The notes under the pieces are model-generated. The model worked only from the letters and a program-made list of their open reading frames with translations. It searched no databases and had not been told where the DNA came from. From Serratia odorifera (GTDB taxonomy: Bacteria > Pseudomonadota > Gammaproteobacteria > Enterobacterales > Enterobacteriaceae), in assembly GCF_900635445.1 (NCBI RefSeq), contig NZ_LR134117.1, positions 4,216,001 through 4,280,000 of the forward strand: a stretch of 64,000 nt of DNA, given 5' to 3'. Shown here piece by piece: positions 8,252-21,696 of the stretch; the first letter of the stretch is position 1; every line of letters begins with the position of its first letter. The position numbers were made by a program, and so were the translations under genes.

Positions 8252-9113
8252 CTACAGTTTCTGTGCGGCAAAGTGGCAGCGCGGTGCGACAATCCCCTCT
8301 TGTGCCGCCACCACCTGCAATTCGTACTCACCCATTTCTTGCGTCGTCAGCATCACTTCGTATACCGCCGCAGTGACATGTTCAAGCGCCTGTGCCAGTC
8401 TCACTCCCTTCAGCAGATTGACCAGCAGCAGGCCACTGGTCAAATCACCGACGCCCACCGGTTGGCGTGCGCCAAAGTCCACCAACGGTCGGCTGATATG
8501 CCATGCGTCGTCGACGGTCACCAGCAGCATTTCGAAACAGTCCAGATGGTAACCGGCGCGGCTGAGATGTTTCACCAGCACCACCTTCGGACCTTTGGCG
8601 ATCAATGCGCGCGCCGCGTCGACCGCCTGTGCCACATTGGTTATCTGTCGCTGAGACAACTGTTCCAGTTCCAGCACGTTCGGAGCGATCATGTCGCTGC
8701 ACGGCAGCGCCTGCTGACACAGGAACTCCGCCACGCCTGGCGCCACAATACAGCCCTTTTCCGGATGACCCATCACCGGATCGGCAGAAATACCAGGCAG
8801 CGGAATTAGCCTGTTTCACCTGCCGCACGATATCAAGGATATGCTCGCCCTGCTCCGGCGAACCGATGTAGCCACTCAGCACCGCGTCACAGTTTTTTAA
8901 TTGATCGATAGACGCAATGCCTTGCGCGATGTCGCTCAGATGACTGGCAGGCATCACGCAACCGGTCCACTGACCGTACTGGGTATGGTTGGAAAACTGC
9001 ACGGTATTGAGCGGCCAGACGTTGACCCCCATGCGACGCATTGGGAACTCTGCCGCGCTGTTGCCCGCGTGGCCGAAAACCACATGCGATTGGATCGATA
9101 GAACATTATTCAT
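8252..9113 (-). CDS. pdxY: Pyridoxal kinase PdxY, frameshifted
   Basis: The product starts MNNVLSIQSHVVFGHAGNSAA at ATG 9113, and the C-terminal part (GHPEKGCIVAPGVAEF onwards) lies in a second frame ending at 8252. The two join at AWYFCDPVMGHPEKGC if one base is removed from the GG at 8783-8784. The repaired protein is 286 residues, close to the usual PdxY length. PdxY is a ribokinase-fold salvage kinase that phosphorylates pyridoxal. It sits upstream of gstA as in E. coli. The frameshift is probably a sequencing error. Confidence 0.88.
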
Positions 9114-9339
9114 TGGTACAACCTGACCTTGCCATGTCGTGTGCATCCGCCCGCGACGATAAAAGATTACGCCATGCGTTCGCTATGCACCCATGACGCC
9201 AGCAACTGTTTTTAAAACAATGAATTATAGTACGAAGTATATTAATCGAAGGGCAGCAATTATAACCAAACTCCGCTAACAACAAAAGCACCGCGCCGAC
9301 ATTTCGCCCCTTGGCGGCTGACACGCCTATTGCTTTTAG

Positions 9340-12473
<3,134 letters not shown>

Positions 12474-12475
<2 letters not shown>

Positions 12476-12504
12476 AAAAACGGCCCGGGTTTCCCTCGGG
12501 CCGT
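12474..12504 (-). terminator. Terminator of tyrS, also shared by slaA
   Basis: CGGCCCG and CGGGCCG flank a short loop. On the minus strand the stem is followed by seven T, making a strong intrinsic terminator about 20 bp beyond the tyrS stop. The slaA stop codon lies inside its upstream edge. Confidence 0.85.
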
Positions 12505-12523
12505 TGCGCTTAACCGATAGCAA

Positions 12524-13799
12524 TTATTGCCAGTCGATCAGGCAGTAATGTTTTTTACCGCGACGCAGCAGCGTGTAGCGGCCAAACAGACGGTCGGCGT
12601 TGGTAAAGGTGTATTTCCGCATTAGACTGTTTTTCGCCATTGACGGTAACCGCGTTGGAACCAATCATGGTACGCGCCTGCCCACGTGACGGCACCAGTT
12701 CGGCATTGACCAGCGCCTGTTGCAGATCGGCGTCCTTGTCCAGCTTGATGGTTGGCATGCCGTCCTGCGCCAGCTGCGCGAAGTCCGCTTCGGTCATCTC
12801 ATGCAGCGCGCCAGAGAACAGACTCTGCGTAATACGCTGAGCAGCAGCCAGCCCCTGTTCGCCATGCACCATGCGCGTCACTTCTTCTGCCAGTACGTAC
12901 TGGGCTCGCGGCGCTTTGCCGCTGCTGCGATCCTCTGCTTCCAGCGCATTGATATCTTCCAGGCTCATAAAGGTGAAGAACTTCAGGAAGCGATACACAT
13001 CGGCGTCCGCGGTGTTGATCCAGAACTGGTAGAACTTGTACGGGCTGGTTTTTTCTGGCGCCAGCCATACCGCGCCGCCTTCGGTCTTGCCGAACTTGGT
13101 GCCGTCAGCCTTGGTGATCAACGGCACCGTCAGGCCGAACACCTGCTGCTGATGCATGCGGCGCGTCAGGTCGATACCGGAGGTGATGTTACCCCACTGA
13201 TCGGAACCACCGATTTGCAGCACCACCTGGTGGCGATGATTCAGCTCGGCAAAATCATAACCTTGCAACAGGTTGTAGGAAAATTCGGTAAACGAGATGC
13301 CGACATCATCACGGTTCAGACGCTGTTTGACCGCTTCTTTGTTGATCATCTGGTTAACGGAGAAGTGCTTGCCGATATCGCGCAGGAAGGTCAGCACGTT
13401 CATGCCACCAAACCAGTCGTAGTTGTTGGCGGCAATGGCGCTGTTGCTGCCGCAGTCAAAATCGAGGAACGGCGATACCTGCTTGCGGATTTTGTCGACC
13501 CATTCACTGACGGTTTCGCTGGTATTCAGTTTGCGTTCTGCCGCCTTGAAGCTCGGGTCGCCGATCAGGCCGGTCGCCCCACCCACCAGCGCCACCGGTT
13601 TGTGACCGGCCAGTTGGAAACGCTTCAGGCACAGCAGAGGTACCAGATGGCCCAAATGCAAGCTGTCAGCGGTCGGATCGAAGCCGCAATACAGTGCAAT
13701 TGGCCCTTGCGCCAGTCGCTCTGCTAACGCTTCCTCGTCCGTCACCTGGGCCACCAGGCCTCGCTCTTGCAATTGTTGAATCAGGTTGATGCTAGCCAT
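12524..13799 (-). CDS. tyrS: Tyrosyl-tRNA synthetase, frameshifted near the C-terminus
   Basis: The protein starts MASINLIQQLQERGLVAQVTD and shows class I motifs: the HIGH-like HLGHL near residue 45 and KFGKT near residue 235. A C-terminal S4 RNA-binding domain follows. At the TTT of 12614-12616 an extra base breaks the frame; with TT the product continues SNAEYTFTNADRLFGRYTLL to GKKHYCLIDWQ, 424 residues, the same as E. coli TyrS. It charges tRNA-Tyr and is essential, so the break is almost certainly a sequencing error. The gene lies downstream of pdxH on the same strand, as in E. coli. Confidence 0.95.
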
Positions 13800-14037
13800 C
13801 AAGTTCTCCATGTATAAACGAATGCACCTTTGCCGGTACACGGCCTTTCGCCCGCTGGCGAAATAATAAATGTGGATTGACCCGCAATAATTGACGTTGC
13901 ATCAAGGCAGCGGATACCGAGCGCCGGCGCTTGCTGGCTTAGCGGTAGCCCGCACAGATGCAGCGTCAATTATGACGGTCGTATAGAATAAAGCGCCAGC
14001 GTCAACTGTGCCAGCGCTTAAAGGGATTTTCCGTCTG

Positions 14038-14690
14038 TCAGGGCGCCAGTCGGTCAATTTTCCAGTCATTACCGTCGCGTTGGTAAAGGAAACGGTCATG
14101 CAGACGGTGTTCACCGCCCTGCCAAAACTCGACCGACTCGAACCTGACGCGGAATCCGCCCAGAAACTCGGTAACGGCACTTCGCCAGACTGGAATTTTT
14201 GCTTGAGCTCGAGGAATTTGCTTTCCAGCACGCCGCGGGCGGAAATACGTGAAGACTGCTGGGAAACCCAGGCGCCGATTTGACTGTCTTTTGGCCGACT
14301 GCTGAAATACTTCATCACTTCCAGGGTCGATAACCGCTCGGCATTGCCAAGGAAGCTGACCTGACGGTCCAGCATATGCCACGGGAAATGCAGGCTGATC
14401 TTGGGGTTATGCGCCAGTTGCTGCGCCTTGCGGCTGCCGAGGTTGGTGTAAAACACCAGGCCTTTATCGTCGAAGTGCTTGAGCAGCACGATGCGCTGGT
14501 ACGGCTGGCCGGTTTCATCCACCGTGGCCACGCACATGGCGGTCGGATCGGCCAGGCGCGCTTCGCAGGCCTGCTTTAACCAGCGTTCGAACAACGCCAA
14601 CGGGTTGGCCGTCAGATCCTGGCGGCGCAGGCCGCCACGGGTATATTCACGGCGCAGGTCCGCAACATCAAACTCATTATTATCAGACAT
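14038..14690 (-). CDS. pdxH: Pyridoxine/pyridoxamine 5'-phosphate oxidase, frameshifted
   Basis: Starting MSDNNEFDVADLRREYTRGGL at ATG 14690, this matches PdxH throughout. The FMN-binding segment QRIVLLKHFDDKGLVFYTN and RLSTLEVMKYFSSRP are clear. One G is missing at the GGG (CCC on + at 14159-14161). Adding it gives LPSFWGGFRVRFESVEFW and the terminal KIDRLAP, 217 codons, like the E. coli enzyme. PdxH makes pyridoxal 5'-phosphate using FMN and O2. It is upstream of tyrS and probably co-transcribed. Confidence 0.93.
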
Positions 14691-14780
14691 CTGATTCATT
14701 AACCCAGCGAAAAATACGTAGGGCTCATTTTGCGCCTGCCGCGCCAGAATCACAATCTTTGCGGCGCGGCAGACGCCGGA

Positions 14781-15083
14781 TCAGTTCACCAGGGTGCAAT
14801 CACTCATGACTACTTTACCATTGCGCTCCACAAACGCGTTTTGCCCCTGCGACCAAAACGTATATTTGTCGTCACCGTACTTGGCACCCGACGCCGCCAA
14901 CTGCTGTTTCAGCGTCAGCTGCTGGCCATCCAGCAGGAAGCTGGCGGTGCTGTCTGCACCGTTCAACGACACGGTCAGCGGTGTAGTACCGCATTGATAA
15001 TGCAGGATTTGGCTTTTTTGTGGCAGCAGATAGCTACAACCGCCCAGCATTAACGCCATGCCGGTAATCATCATTTTTTTCAT
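14781..15083 (-). CDS. mliC: Lysozyme inhibitor MliC, outer-membrane lipoprotein
   Basis: The 100-residue protein has a lipoprotein signal peptide with lipobox LMLGGC (Cys16), then the MliC domain: LHYQCGTTPLTVSLNGADSTASFLLDGQQ and a C-terminal GKVVMSDCTLVN, with two conserved Cys that probably form a disulphide. It inhibits C-type lysozyme at the cell surface. ATG 15083 is chosen because it gives the signal peptide and has AAGGAA upstream. It lies between anmK and pdxH as in E. coli. Confidence 0.9.
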   Translation of the reverse strand: MKKMMITGMALMLGGCSYLLPQKSQILHYQCGTTPLTVSLNGADSTASFLLDGQQLTLKQQLAASGAKYGDDKYTFWSQGQNAFVERNGKVVMSDCTLVN

Positions 15084-15129
15084 TGGGAAGTTCCTTTTAT
15101 CACGCGGGCTCTTTCCTATCCTAACAGAG

Positions 15130-16251
15130 CTAGCGGCTACCCGATGGGAAAACCGGATAAATCCCACCGAGCAGCGTTTCGCGACTGGCACCGGTGACCG
15201 ACGGCAGGTTACCGGGTTGGCCGGACAAGGTGCGGAAAGCCAGCCAGGCGAATGCCAGCGCCTCCATATCATCGCCGCTGACGCCAAATTTGTCGGTGGT
15301 AGAGACTTCGGTACCCGGCAGCAAAGCCGACATGCGCGCCATCAGCAACGGGTTACGCGCACCGCCGCCGCACACCAGCAGACGTTCGCAACCGCCGGCC
15401 AGCAAAACCTGCTCGCTGATGGTAGTGGCGGTCAGTTCCACCAACGTAGTCATAACGTCAACCGCATTGATAGCCGGGGTTGCCGCCAACTGCTGTTCCA
15501 GCCAGCTGATATTGAAATATTCACGGCCAGTGCTTTTGGGGGCCGGCAGCGCAAAATACGGGTCGGCCAACATCTGTTGCAACAGCGGCAGACAGACGCG
15601 CCCTTCCATCGCCCAGGCACCGTCCTTGTCATAGGGGCGTTGGCAATGACGCCACACCCAGGCATCCAGCAGCATATTGCCGGGCCCGGTATCAAAACCG
15701 CGCACCGGCATCCCCGGCAGCAGCAGCGAAAGATTGGCGATGCCGCCGATATTGAGCACCATGCGTCGTTCGCCAGGATGCGCCAGCAGCGCCTGATGGA
15801 ACGCCGGGACCAGCGGTGCTCCCTGACCGCCGTAAGCCATGTCGCGCCGGCGAAAATCGCCGATGGTGGTGATATTGGTCAAAGCGGCAATGCGGTTGTT
15901 GTCGCCGAGCTGCATGGAAAAGCGCATCTCGCCGTCCGGTTCATGCCAGACGGTCTGACCATGGCAACCGATGGCGGTGACCTCATGTGCCGGCACGCCG
16001 GTGTGCTTCAGCAGCCCTAGCACCGCTTCGCCGAACAGCGTACCGAGCTGCGCATCGAGCCGGCCGACGGCAGACAGCGTGGTGGCCTGCCCCTGACACA
16101 TGGCGAGAATATCTTTCTTCAGTTGAATCGGCATCGGATGGCTGTAACTTGCCTGCTGCGCCACCATGCGTTCATCGATAGCGGCCAGCACCACATCGAT
16201 CCCATCCAGACTGGTGCCAGACATAACCCCTATATAGCGGCCTGACTTCAT
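15130..16251 (-). CDS. anmK: Anhydro-N-acetylmuramic acid kinase
   Basis: The 373-residue protein starts MKSGRYIGVMSGTSLDGIDVV, with the phosphate-binding GTSLDG motif and the Asp-containing ASKHA-fold signatures GFDTGPGNMLLD and LLVCGGGARNPLLM. AnmK converts anhydro-MurNAc from cell-wall turnover to MurNAc-6-phosphate with ATP. The frame is intact. It is followed by mliC on the same strand, about 46 bp away, so the two are probably co-transcribed. Confidence 0.95.
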   Translation of the reverse strand: MKSGRYIGVMSGTSLDGIDVVLAAIDERMVAQQASYSHPMPIQLKKDILAMCQGQATTLSAVGRLDAQLGTLFGEAVLGLLKHTGVPAHEVTAIGCHGQTVWHEPDGEMRFSMQLGDNNRIAALTNITTIGDFRRRDMAYGGQGAPLVPAFHQALLAHPGERRMVLNIGGIANLSLLLPGMPVRGFDTGPGNMLLDAWVWRHCQRPYDKDGAWAMEGRVCLPLLQQMLADPYFALPAPKSTGREYFNISWLEQQLAATPAINAVDVMTTLVELTATTISEQVLLAGGCERLLVCGGGARNPLLMARMSALLPGTEVSTTDKFGVSGDDMEALAFAWLAFRTLSGQPGNLPSVTGASRETLLGGIYPVFPSGSR

Positions 16252-16611
16252 AAAGCGATCCTCTTAGCCATCGATACAACGTTTTTGACCAGATAAATAA
16301 ACCAGAATTGTGCTATTAACGCCATGAATTATGTTGTATTTTTTCAAGGTTGTGAACAGCACGCCTATTTTCAGTTGCCCGTCGACCAACTGCTTTATTG
16401 CTAAACCCAACCTCAACCTTTCGTCTATTATGCATTAACGCCGTATTAAACCTAAACCACCGTTTAATATTGGTTGAATGGTATAAAGATATGCTTAACA
16501 CCGTAATCCAACGTGGTGGGACACGCCTCTTTGAGCCATACTTTGGCTAACTTTCGTTGAATCAGCCTGGGGCGATAGCCAGGTTATGGAATTTTAAATC
16601 AGGAGTTTTAT
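16252..16611. other. Intergenic region between anmK and slyB
   Basis: The 360-bp gap between divergent genes holds the anmK promoter side and the slyB promoter. Apart from the PhoP-like box at 16461-16477 I see no gene or RNA. Short open frames here lack coding character. Confidence 0.6.
16461..16495 (+). promoter_or_regulatory. PhoP-type box and -10 of the slyB promoter
   Basis: CGTTTA (16461-16466) and GGTTGA (16472-16477) form a direct repeat with an 11-bp period, the layout of a PhoP box. Exactly 12 bp further on lies TATGCT (16490-16495), a plausible -10. slyB is a known PhoP regulon member in enterobacteria, so activation by PhoP is likely. It rests on a degenerate motif. Confidence 0.55.
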
Positions 16612-17079
16612 ATGATTAAACGTCTTATCGTTGTTGCTTTTGCCGGACTTTCTCTGGTGGGTTGTGCCAATGATTCCATGTCGGGTGACGTCTACTCGGC
16701 GTCCCAGGCCAAACAGGTGCAACAGGCAAGCTACGGCACCCTGGTTTCGGTACGTCCGGTGAAAATCTCGGGCGAAGGCGGTTCTAACATGCTCGGCACC
16801 ATCGGCGGTGCGGTGATCGGTGGTTTCCTGGGTAACACCATCGGTGGTGGCACCGGGCGTAGCCTGGCGACCGCCGCGGGTGCCGTCGCCGGTGGCGTCG
16901 CTGGCGATCAGATTGGCGAAGCCGCAGGCCGTACCTCCGGCGTTGAGCTGGAAATCCGTCCAGACACCAAGGGTGACAATATCATCGTGGTGCAGAAGGC
17001 CGGCACCACCAAGTTCAGCCCGGGTCAACGGGTGCGTATGGCGCGCTCCGGCAGCACCATCACGGTATCGCCGCTGTAA
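16612..17079 (+). CDS. slyB: Outer-membrane lipoprotein SlyB
   Basis: The 155-residue protein has a signal peptide with lipobox LSLVGC (Cys18). A Gly-rich glycine-zipper segment follows (GGAVIGGFLGNTIGGGTGR; AGAVAGGVAGDQIGEAAG) and then a small C-terminal beta domain. SlyB is an outer-membrane lipoprotein that forms oligomers around outer-membrane proteins under envelope stress. Length equals the E. coli protein. A PhoP-like box lies upstream, and slyA is convergent downstream. Confidence 0.95.
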   Translation: MIKRLIVVAFAGLSLVGCANDSMSGDVYSASQAKQVQQASYGTLVSVRPVKISGEGGSNMLGTIGGAVIGGFLGNTIGGGTGRSLATAAGAVAGGVAGDQIGEAAGRTSGVELEIRPDTKGDNIIVVQKAGTTKFSPGQRVRMARSGSTITVSPL

Positions 17080-17100
17080 TTACGCCGGCAACAATGAAAA

Positions 17101-17125
17101 AACCGGAGGCCAAGGCCTCCGGTTT
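17101..17125. terminator. Bidirectional terminator between slyB and slyA
   Basis: ACCGGAGGCC and GGCCTCCGGT form a 10-bp stem with a 2-nt loop. It is flanked by an A run on the left and TTT on the right, so it can stop both convergent transcripts. Confidence 0.8.
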
Positions 17126-17166
17126 CGTAACTGATGCTGTAAATGTAATCGTTTAAAAGACAAAAA

Positions 17167-17601
17167 TTATTGTTTGCTTTGTAGTTCGGTAATGTTCTGC
17201 TCAAGTTTGCCAATCAGGTTCACCAGCAGTTGGATTTCGTCTGGCGAAATACCGCTCAAAATCTCGCGACGTGTCGAGGTAATCACGCTGTCGACTTCCC
17301 GGATAATCGGCTCCGCGGCTTCGGTCAGTTTTATACGCTTTGCCCGGCGATCGTTGGCGCAGGTATGGCGACTAATCAACCCCTTCTCTTCCAGTTGGTC
17401 CAGCGTCCGCACCAACGACGGTTGTTCAATGCCGATCGCTTTCGCCAGTTGAATCTGTGACTGCTCAGGCGGCAGGCGATTGATATTGTGCAACGTGACC
17501 CAATGCGTTTGGGTGAGCGCCAACGGCTTGAGCCGATGGTCGATCAGCGCACGCCAAACACGAACCAATCGTGCTAAATCCGAACCTAATGTTGACTCCA
17601 C
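17167..17601 (-). CDS. slyA: MarR-family transcriptional regulator SlyA
   Basis: The 144-residue protein starts MESTLGSDLARLVRVWRALID. It has the winged helix with recognition segment IEQPSLVRTLDQLEEKGLI and the wing TCANDRRAKRIKLTE. SlyA/RovA-type proteins counteract H-NS and often regulate virulence, envelope and efflux genes. It is divergent from ydhI with about 180 bp between them; E. coli and Salmonella SlyA repress the ydhIJK operon, so the same may apply here. The frame is intact and the length equals the enterobacterial SlyA. Confidence 0.95.
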   Translation of the reverse strand: MESTLGSDLARLVRVWRALIDHRLKPLALTQTHWVTLHNINRLPPEQSQIQLAKAIGIEQPSLVRTLDQLEEKGLISRHTCANDRRAKRIKLTEAAEPIIREVDSVITSTRREILSGISPDEIQLLVNLIGKLEQNITELQSKQ

Positions 17602-17781
17602 TTAACCCTCCTTATAATTAGCATGCTAACATTACCTCCCAGATTGTAGCCTATTTTGAGTAACTCATATTAAAAACACAAATGTATATAATATATATTG
17701 TAGAATTCGCCACTAAATCTATCAGTAATTGCGTAATCAGGGTGCAAATATCATCCCCGCTCGGCTATAGAGATTGATAAT

Positions 17782-18018
17782 GTGAATACTTCATGGTTAC
17801 ACATTGGGCCGCCCCTCACCGATTTGGTGTTAGGCGCATCGCTTTATTTTCCACCAATATTTAGCGCTTTTTTGCTGGGCCTGCTTTTTTGGCTGCTGGT
17901 TCATCATCTGTTGCGAGACTGGATTTATTCGGGAGACATTTGGCACCCGATGTTGATGGACCTGTCCATTTTTGTCATCGCCGTTAGCGGCGCCTTATGG
18001 ATTTTAGCAAGTTGGTAA
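17782..18018 (+). CDS. ydhI: DUF1656 small membrane protein YdhI
   Basis: The 78-residue protein has two hydrophobic segments and the DUF1656 pattern PPIFSAFLLGLLFWLLVHHLLRDWIYSGDIWHP. It starts at GTG 17782. DUF1656 proteins (AaeX/YdhI) accompany HlyD- and FUSC-type efflux partners. It is the first gene of a three-gene operon: 3 bp separate its stop from the next start. Confidence 0.88.
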   Translation: MNTSWLHIGPPLTDLVLGASLYFPPIFSAFLLGLLFWLLVHHLLRDWIYSGDIWHPMLMDLSIFVIAVSGALWILASW

Positions 18019-18021
18019 CCT

Positions 18022-18885
18022 ATGAAACGCCAAACCTTAAAATATTTTTCCACGGTGCTGGTGTGCGCCGTAGCCATTTGCGCCGGTTGGTGGAGCTGGA
18101 ATTATTATATGCAATCCCCCTGGACGCGTGACGGTAAAATCCGCGCCGAGCTGGTATCTATCACGCCTGAAGTTTCTGGCAGATTAGAGAAAATAACCGT
18201 GCATGACAATCAGTACGTGGCTGCGGGTAGTCTGATTTTCAGCCTCGACCCGGTCCCCTACCAACTGGCGCTGGATAATGCCGAGGCCGCGCTGGCAAAA
18301 GCGGGCTCTGATTTGGCCAAAGCCGAACATGAATCCGCACGCCGCCGCCATCTGCCACGCAACGTTATTTCTGCCGAGGATCTGGATGCGTCGAATTTAA
18401 CCGCGCAGGCGATGAAAGCGGCTTATAAAGCCGCACAGGCCAACGTCGAACAGGCAAAATGGAATTTAAGCAAAACGCAAATCCATGCGCCAACGGACGG
18501 TTATATCACCAATTTACAGGCGCGTATCGGTAACTATGCGCACGCCGGTACCCCGTTGGTGGCATTGGTCGACGCTCACTCCTTTTACGCGCTCGGCTAT
18601 TTTGAAGAAACCAAATTGAAAAATATCAAGATCGGCAGCAAGACCGATATTGTTTTATATAACGGCAATATTCCCCTGCAGGGTCAGGTCGAGAGTATTG
18701 GCCGCGCTATTTACGACCAGAGCGTCGAAAGCGGCGGTGATTTATTAATGGACGTTAAACCCAATGTTCCCTGGGTGCGTTTAGCGCAACGCGTACCGGT
18801 GCGGATAAAACTGCTGAACGTACCGGCCGATCTACCGCTGGTGGCCGGAACCACCTGTACCCTATCAATACATCAGAAAGGTTAA
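18022..18885 (+). CDS. ydhJ: HlyD-family periplasmic adaptor YdhJ
   Basis: The 287-residue protein has an N-terminal membrane anchor (about residues 7-30), the biotinyl-lipoyl-like segment VSGRLEKITVHDNQYVAAG, a coiled coil around residues 90-145 and the lipoyl partner IHAPTDGYITNLQARIGNY. It is a membrane-fusion protein that should link the FUSC-type pump YdhK to an outer-membrane factor, probably for aromatic acids or other toxic organics. It lies 3 bp from both neighbours. Confidence 0.92.
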   Translation: MKRQTLKYFSTVLVCAVAICAGWWSWNYYMQSPWTRDGKIRAELVSITPEVSGRLEKITVHDNQYVAAGSLIFSLDPVPYQLALDNAEAALAKAGSDLAKAEHESARRRHLPRNVISAEDLDASNLTAQAMKAAYKAAQANVEQAKWNLSKTQIHAPTDGYITNLQARIGNYAHAGTPLVALVDAHSFYALGYFEETKLKNIKIGSKTDIVLYNGNIPLQGQVESIGRAIYDQSVESGGDLLMDVKPNVPWVRLAQRVPVRIKLLNVPADLPLVAGTTCTLSIHQKG

Positions 18886-18888
18886 TAG

Positions 18889-20930
18889 GTGAAGCTGTCA
18901 TTTCCGCAATGGCGCCGCACGCCGTGGGGACAGGCTACACCTGGCCAGTGGCGTTATGCGCTGCGTAATTCCATTGCCATGTGCCTGGCGTTGTGGGTGG
19001 CGTTTGCGCTCAATCTCGATGAGCCATACTGGGCGCTGACCTCGGCAGCGGTGGTGAGTTTCCCTACCGTTGGCGGCGTTATCAGCAAAAGCATCGGCCG
19101 CGTCATCGGCAGCCTGGTTGGCGCAGCCGCGGCCATGGCGATCGCCGGCCACTGCCTGAACGACCCCTGGTTGTTCACGCTGTTTATCGCCGGCTGGATC
19201 GGCGGCTGCACCTATATCTCCAATCATTATCAAAATAACGTTTCTTATGCTTTTGCCCTGGCGGGCTATACCGCCGCCATCATCGCCTTCAGTACCGTCA
19301 ACGTGACCGATACGCTACAGATATTCGATATCGCCCAGGCGCGAGTGTGTGAAGTGATCACCGGCATTCTATGCGGCGGTTTAATGATGATGATCCTGCC
19401 AAGCACCTCGGATGGCGAAGCGCTGCTCACCCTCGCTGCGCCGCATGCATTTACGGCTGTTGGAACACGCGGCGATGTTATGGCAATCCGATGTCACCCG
19501 ACAAATGCGCACCTCGCACGAAAGCGTTATCGGCCAGATCCTGACCATGAACGTGCTGCGCATTCAGGCATTCTGGAGCCATTACCGGCTGCGGCGGCAG
19601 AATAACCTGCTGAACTATATGCTGCATCAACAGTTGCGCATCACCAGCGTGATTTCCAGCCTGCGACGCATGCTGCTTAACTGGCCGGAGCACCCGGCCA
19701 ACCTGTCGGCAGTACTGGAGCAACTGCTGACCGCGCTGCGCGATGCAGATACCGGACAAATATCGCCTGGCGCAGATCCTGCAACAAATCGCACCGCGCA
19801 ACGACGCAGACTATCGCCACCGCGCTTTCTGGCTGCGGCTGCGCCATTTTTGCTGGCTATATCTTGATGCCAGCCGCTGGCTGCAACGGCTGGAAAGCGC
19901 CACGCCGATCGATCAGATGCAGCCGCCACACGTTACCGCGCTGGCACGCCATACCGACAGTTACGAAGCGGCGTACAACGGGTTGCGTACTTTTCTGTGC
20001 ATCGTTATCGGCTGCGCTTTCTGGATCCATACCCAATGGCAATCCGGCAGCTCGGCATTAACGCTCACCGCCATCAGTTGCGTACTTTATTCTGCCTCGC
20101 CATCGCCGATAAAAAGCGTCGTTACCCTGTTGAAAGCCATCGTGTTGCTGTCAATCGGCTGCTTTATCGTCAAGTTCGGTCTGATGATTCAAATCGACGA
20201 TTTTTGGGTTTTCTGCGCCTTTTTGTGCCCGGTGCTGATCACCATGCAAATGCTGAAACTGCAAAACCCGCCCTATGCGGCGTTGTGGGGACAATTAATC
20301 GTTTTTATGGGATCGTTCCTCAGCGTCACCAATCCGCCGAGTTATGATTATCAGGCGTTTATCAACGACAATCTCGCTAAGCTGGTTGGCGTATTGCTGG
20401 CCGGCTTGGCGTTCCAAGTGTTGCAGCCCAGCTCGGACAAACGCAAAAGCCGGCGAATTATCCGCGCCCTGCGGCGTGACTTTATCGATCAATTAAGCAA
20501 TAAACCGCAACAAAGTGAGAGCCGTTTTGAATCGTTGATTTATCACCGCATCAGCCAGCTTAATCAGAGCCAGGATCAGGAATCGCGCAGCTGGTTGCTA
20601 CGCTGGGGCGTCGTGTTGCTGAACTGCAGTCATATTGTCTGGCAACTGCGCGGCTGGCAAACCCGTTCCGATCCGCTGGTGGCGGTGCGAGACGTCTGTA
20701 TCCACAGTTTGCGCGGCATCATGACCGAAAAGGGGGTGCAGCACCGCTCGCTGGCAGCGTCGCTACAGGAGTTGCAGCGGATCAGCGGCAGCCTGGCACA
20801 GCACCCTGAACCGGCGGCACGCGATCTGGCGGGGCTGATTTGGCGGCTTTACTGCTCGCTGCAACAGTTGCAGCAGGCAATAACGCCGCCAGAAGACGAT
20901 GGCACAGCCAAACCGGCTGGCCAACGTTAG
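18889..20930 (+). CDS. ydhK: FUSC-family inner-membrane transporter YdhK, two frameshifts
   Basis: The protein starts at GTG 18889 (KLSFPQWRRTPWGQATPGQWRYALRN). It has an N-terminal block of about five membrane helices, a long soluble linker, and a second membrane block in the C-terminal half, the FUSC layout shared with AaeB. The frame breaks twice: extra C in the CCC at 19430-19432 and extra G in the GG at 19754-19755. Repaired, it is 679 residues, close to E. coli YdhK. It is the pump of the ydhIJK operon. The breaks are probably sequencing errors. Confidence 0.9.
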
Positions 20931-20937
20931 ACACGGG

Positions 20938-21459
20938 TTACTTGATCACACCACAGGCAAAGCGATCGCCGCCACCGCCCAGTGGTTTGGGATGATCGGC
21001 ATGGTTATCGCCGCCGACGTGTACCATTAACGCCTTGCCTTCAATTTCACTGATTTTCTTCAGCCGTGGCGCCAATACCGGATAATCGGCGACGCCGGCG
21101 GCAGTCACGTAAATGGCCGGTAAATCGCCCAGATGACCGTCAGCGTACGGCCCCAGGTGCTTACCGGTCTTTTGTGGATCCAGGTGGCCGCCGGCAGCCT
21201 GCGCCGCCACCGCCTTGCCCTCTTTCATTGCCGGTTCGCAACTGCCGTTTTCATGCACGTGAAAACCATGTATTCCGGCCGGCAAGGCTTTCAACTGGGG
21301 AGTAAACACCAGGCCGTACGGCGTTTCACTGATGGTCACCTTGCCAATATCCTGGCCAATTCCCTGCGCCGTTACCAAATGCATATCTACCTCTTCCGTC
21401 GCCGCCTGGGCAACGCCGCAGGCCATCAGACCAAGGGCAGCACACCAAAAACGTTTCAT
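20938..21459 (-). CDS. sodC: Periplasmic Cu/Zn superoxide dismutase
   Basis: The 173-residue protein has a Sec signal peptide (cleavage after GVAQA), then metal ligands in GFHVHENGSC, HLGPYADGHLGD and MVHVGGDNHADHPKPLGGGGDR, and two Cys for the conserved disulphide. It removes superoxide in the periplasm. Same length as E. coli SodC. It is convergent with ydhK, with a 7-bp gap, as in E. coli. Confidence 0.96.
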   Translation of the reverse strand: MKRFWCAALGLMACGVAQAATEEVDMHLVTAQGIGQDIGKVTISETPYGLVFTPQLKALPAGIHGFHVHENGSCEPAMKEGKAVAAQAAGGHLDPQKTGKHLGPYADGHLGDLPAIYVTAAGVADYPVLAPRLKKISEIEGKALMVHVGGDNHADHPKPLGGGGDRFACGVIK

Positions 21460-21696
21460 AAATCAACCTCCAGAGAGTTCCATTGCAGAAGTTTCAGTAT
21501 AGGCGAATGCGCGCCGCCACGGCCAGACGATCGGAGGGTATTCAGTCAATTCGCATAATAAGGATTTTCTGCTAATACTTTTTTTACCGCTCGTGGTCAT
21601 CCGACCAGTTGTCGTTCGGCTCATTCTGTATAACCTACCGCTGCCGCGATTGCCGATCTTCATCGGTGCCGGCTGCGAACGTCATAAGGAACTGAT

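Noticed and set aside
12720..13727. A 335-codon + strand frame opposite tyrS
   Set aside because: Shadow of tyrS, which is essential and has HIGH/KMSKS-type motifs.
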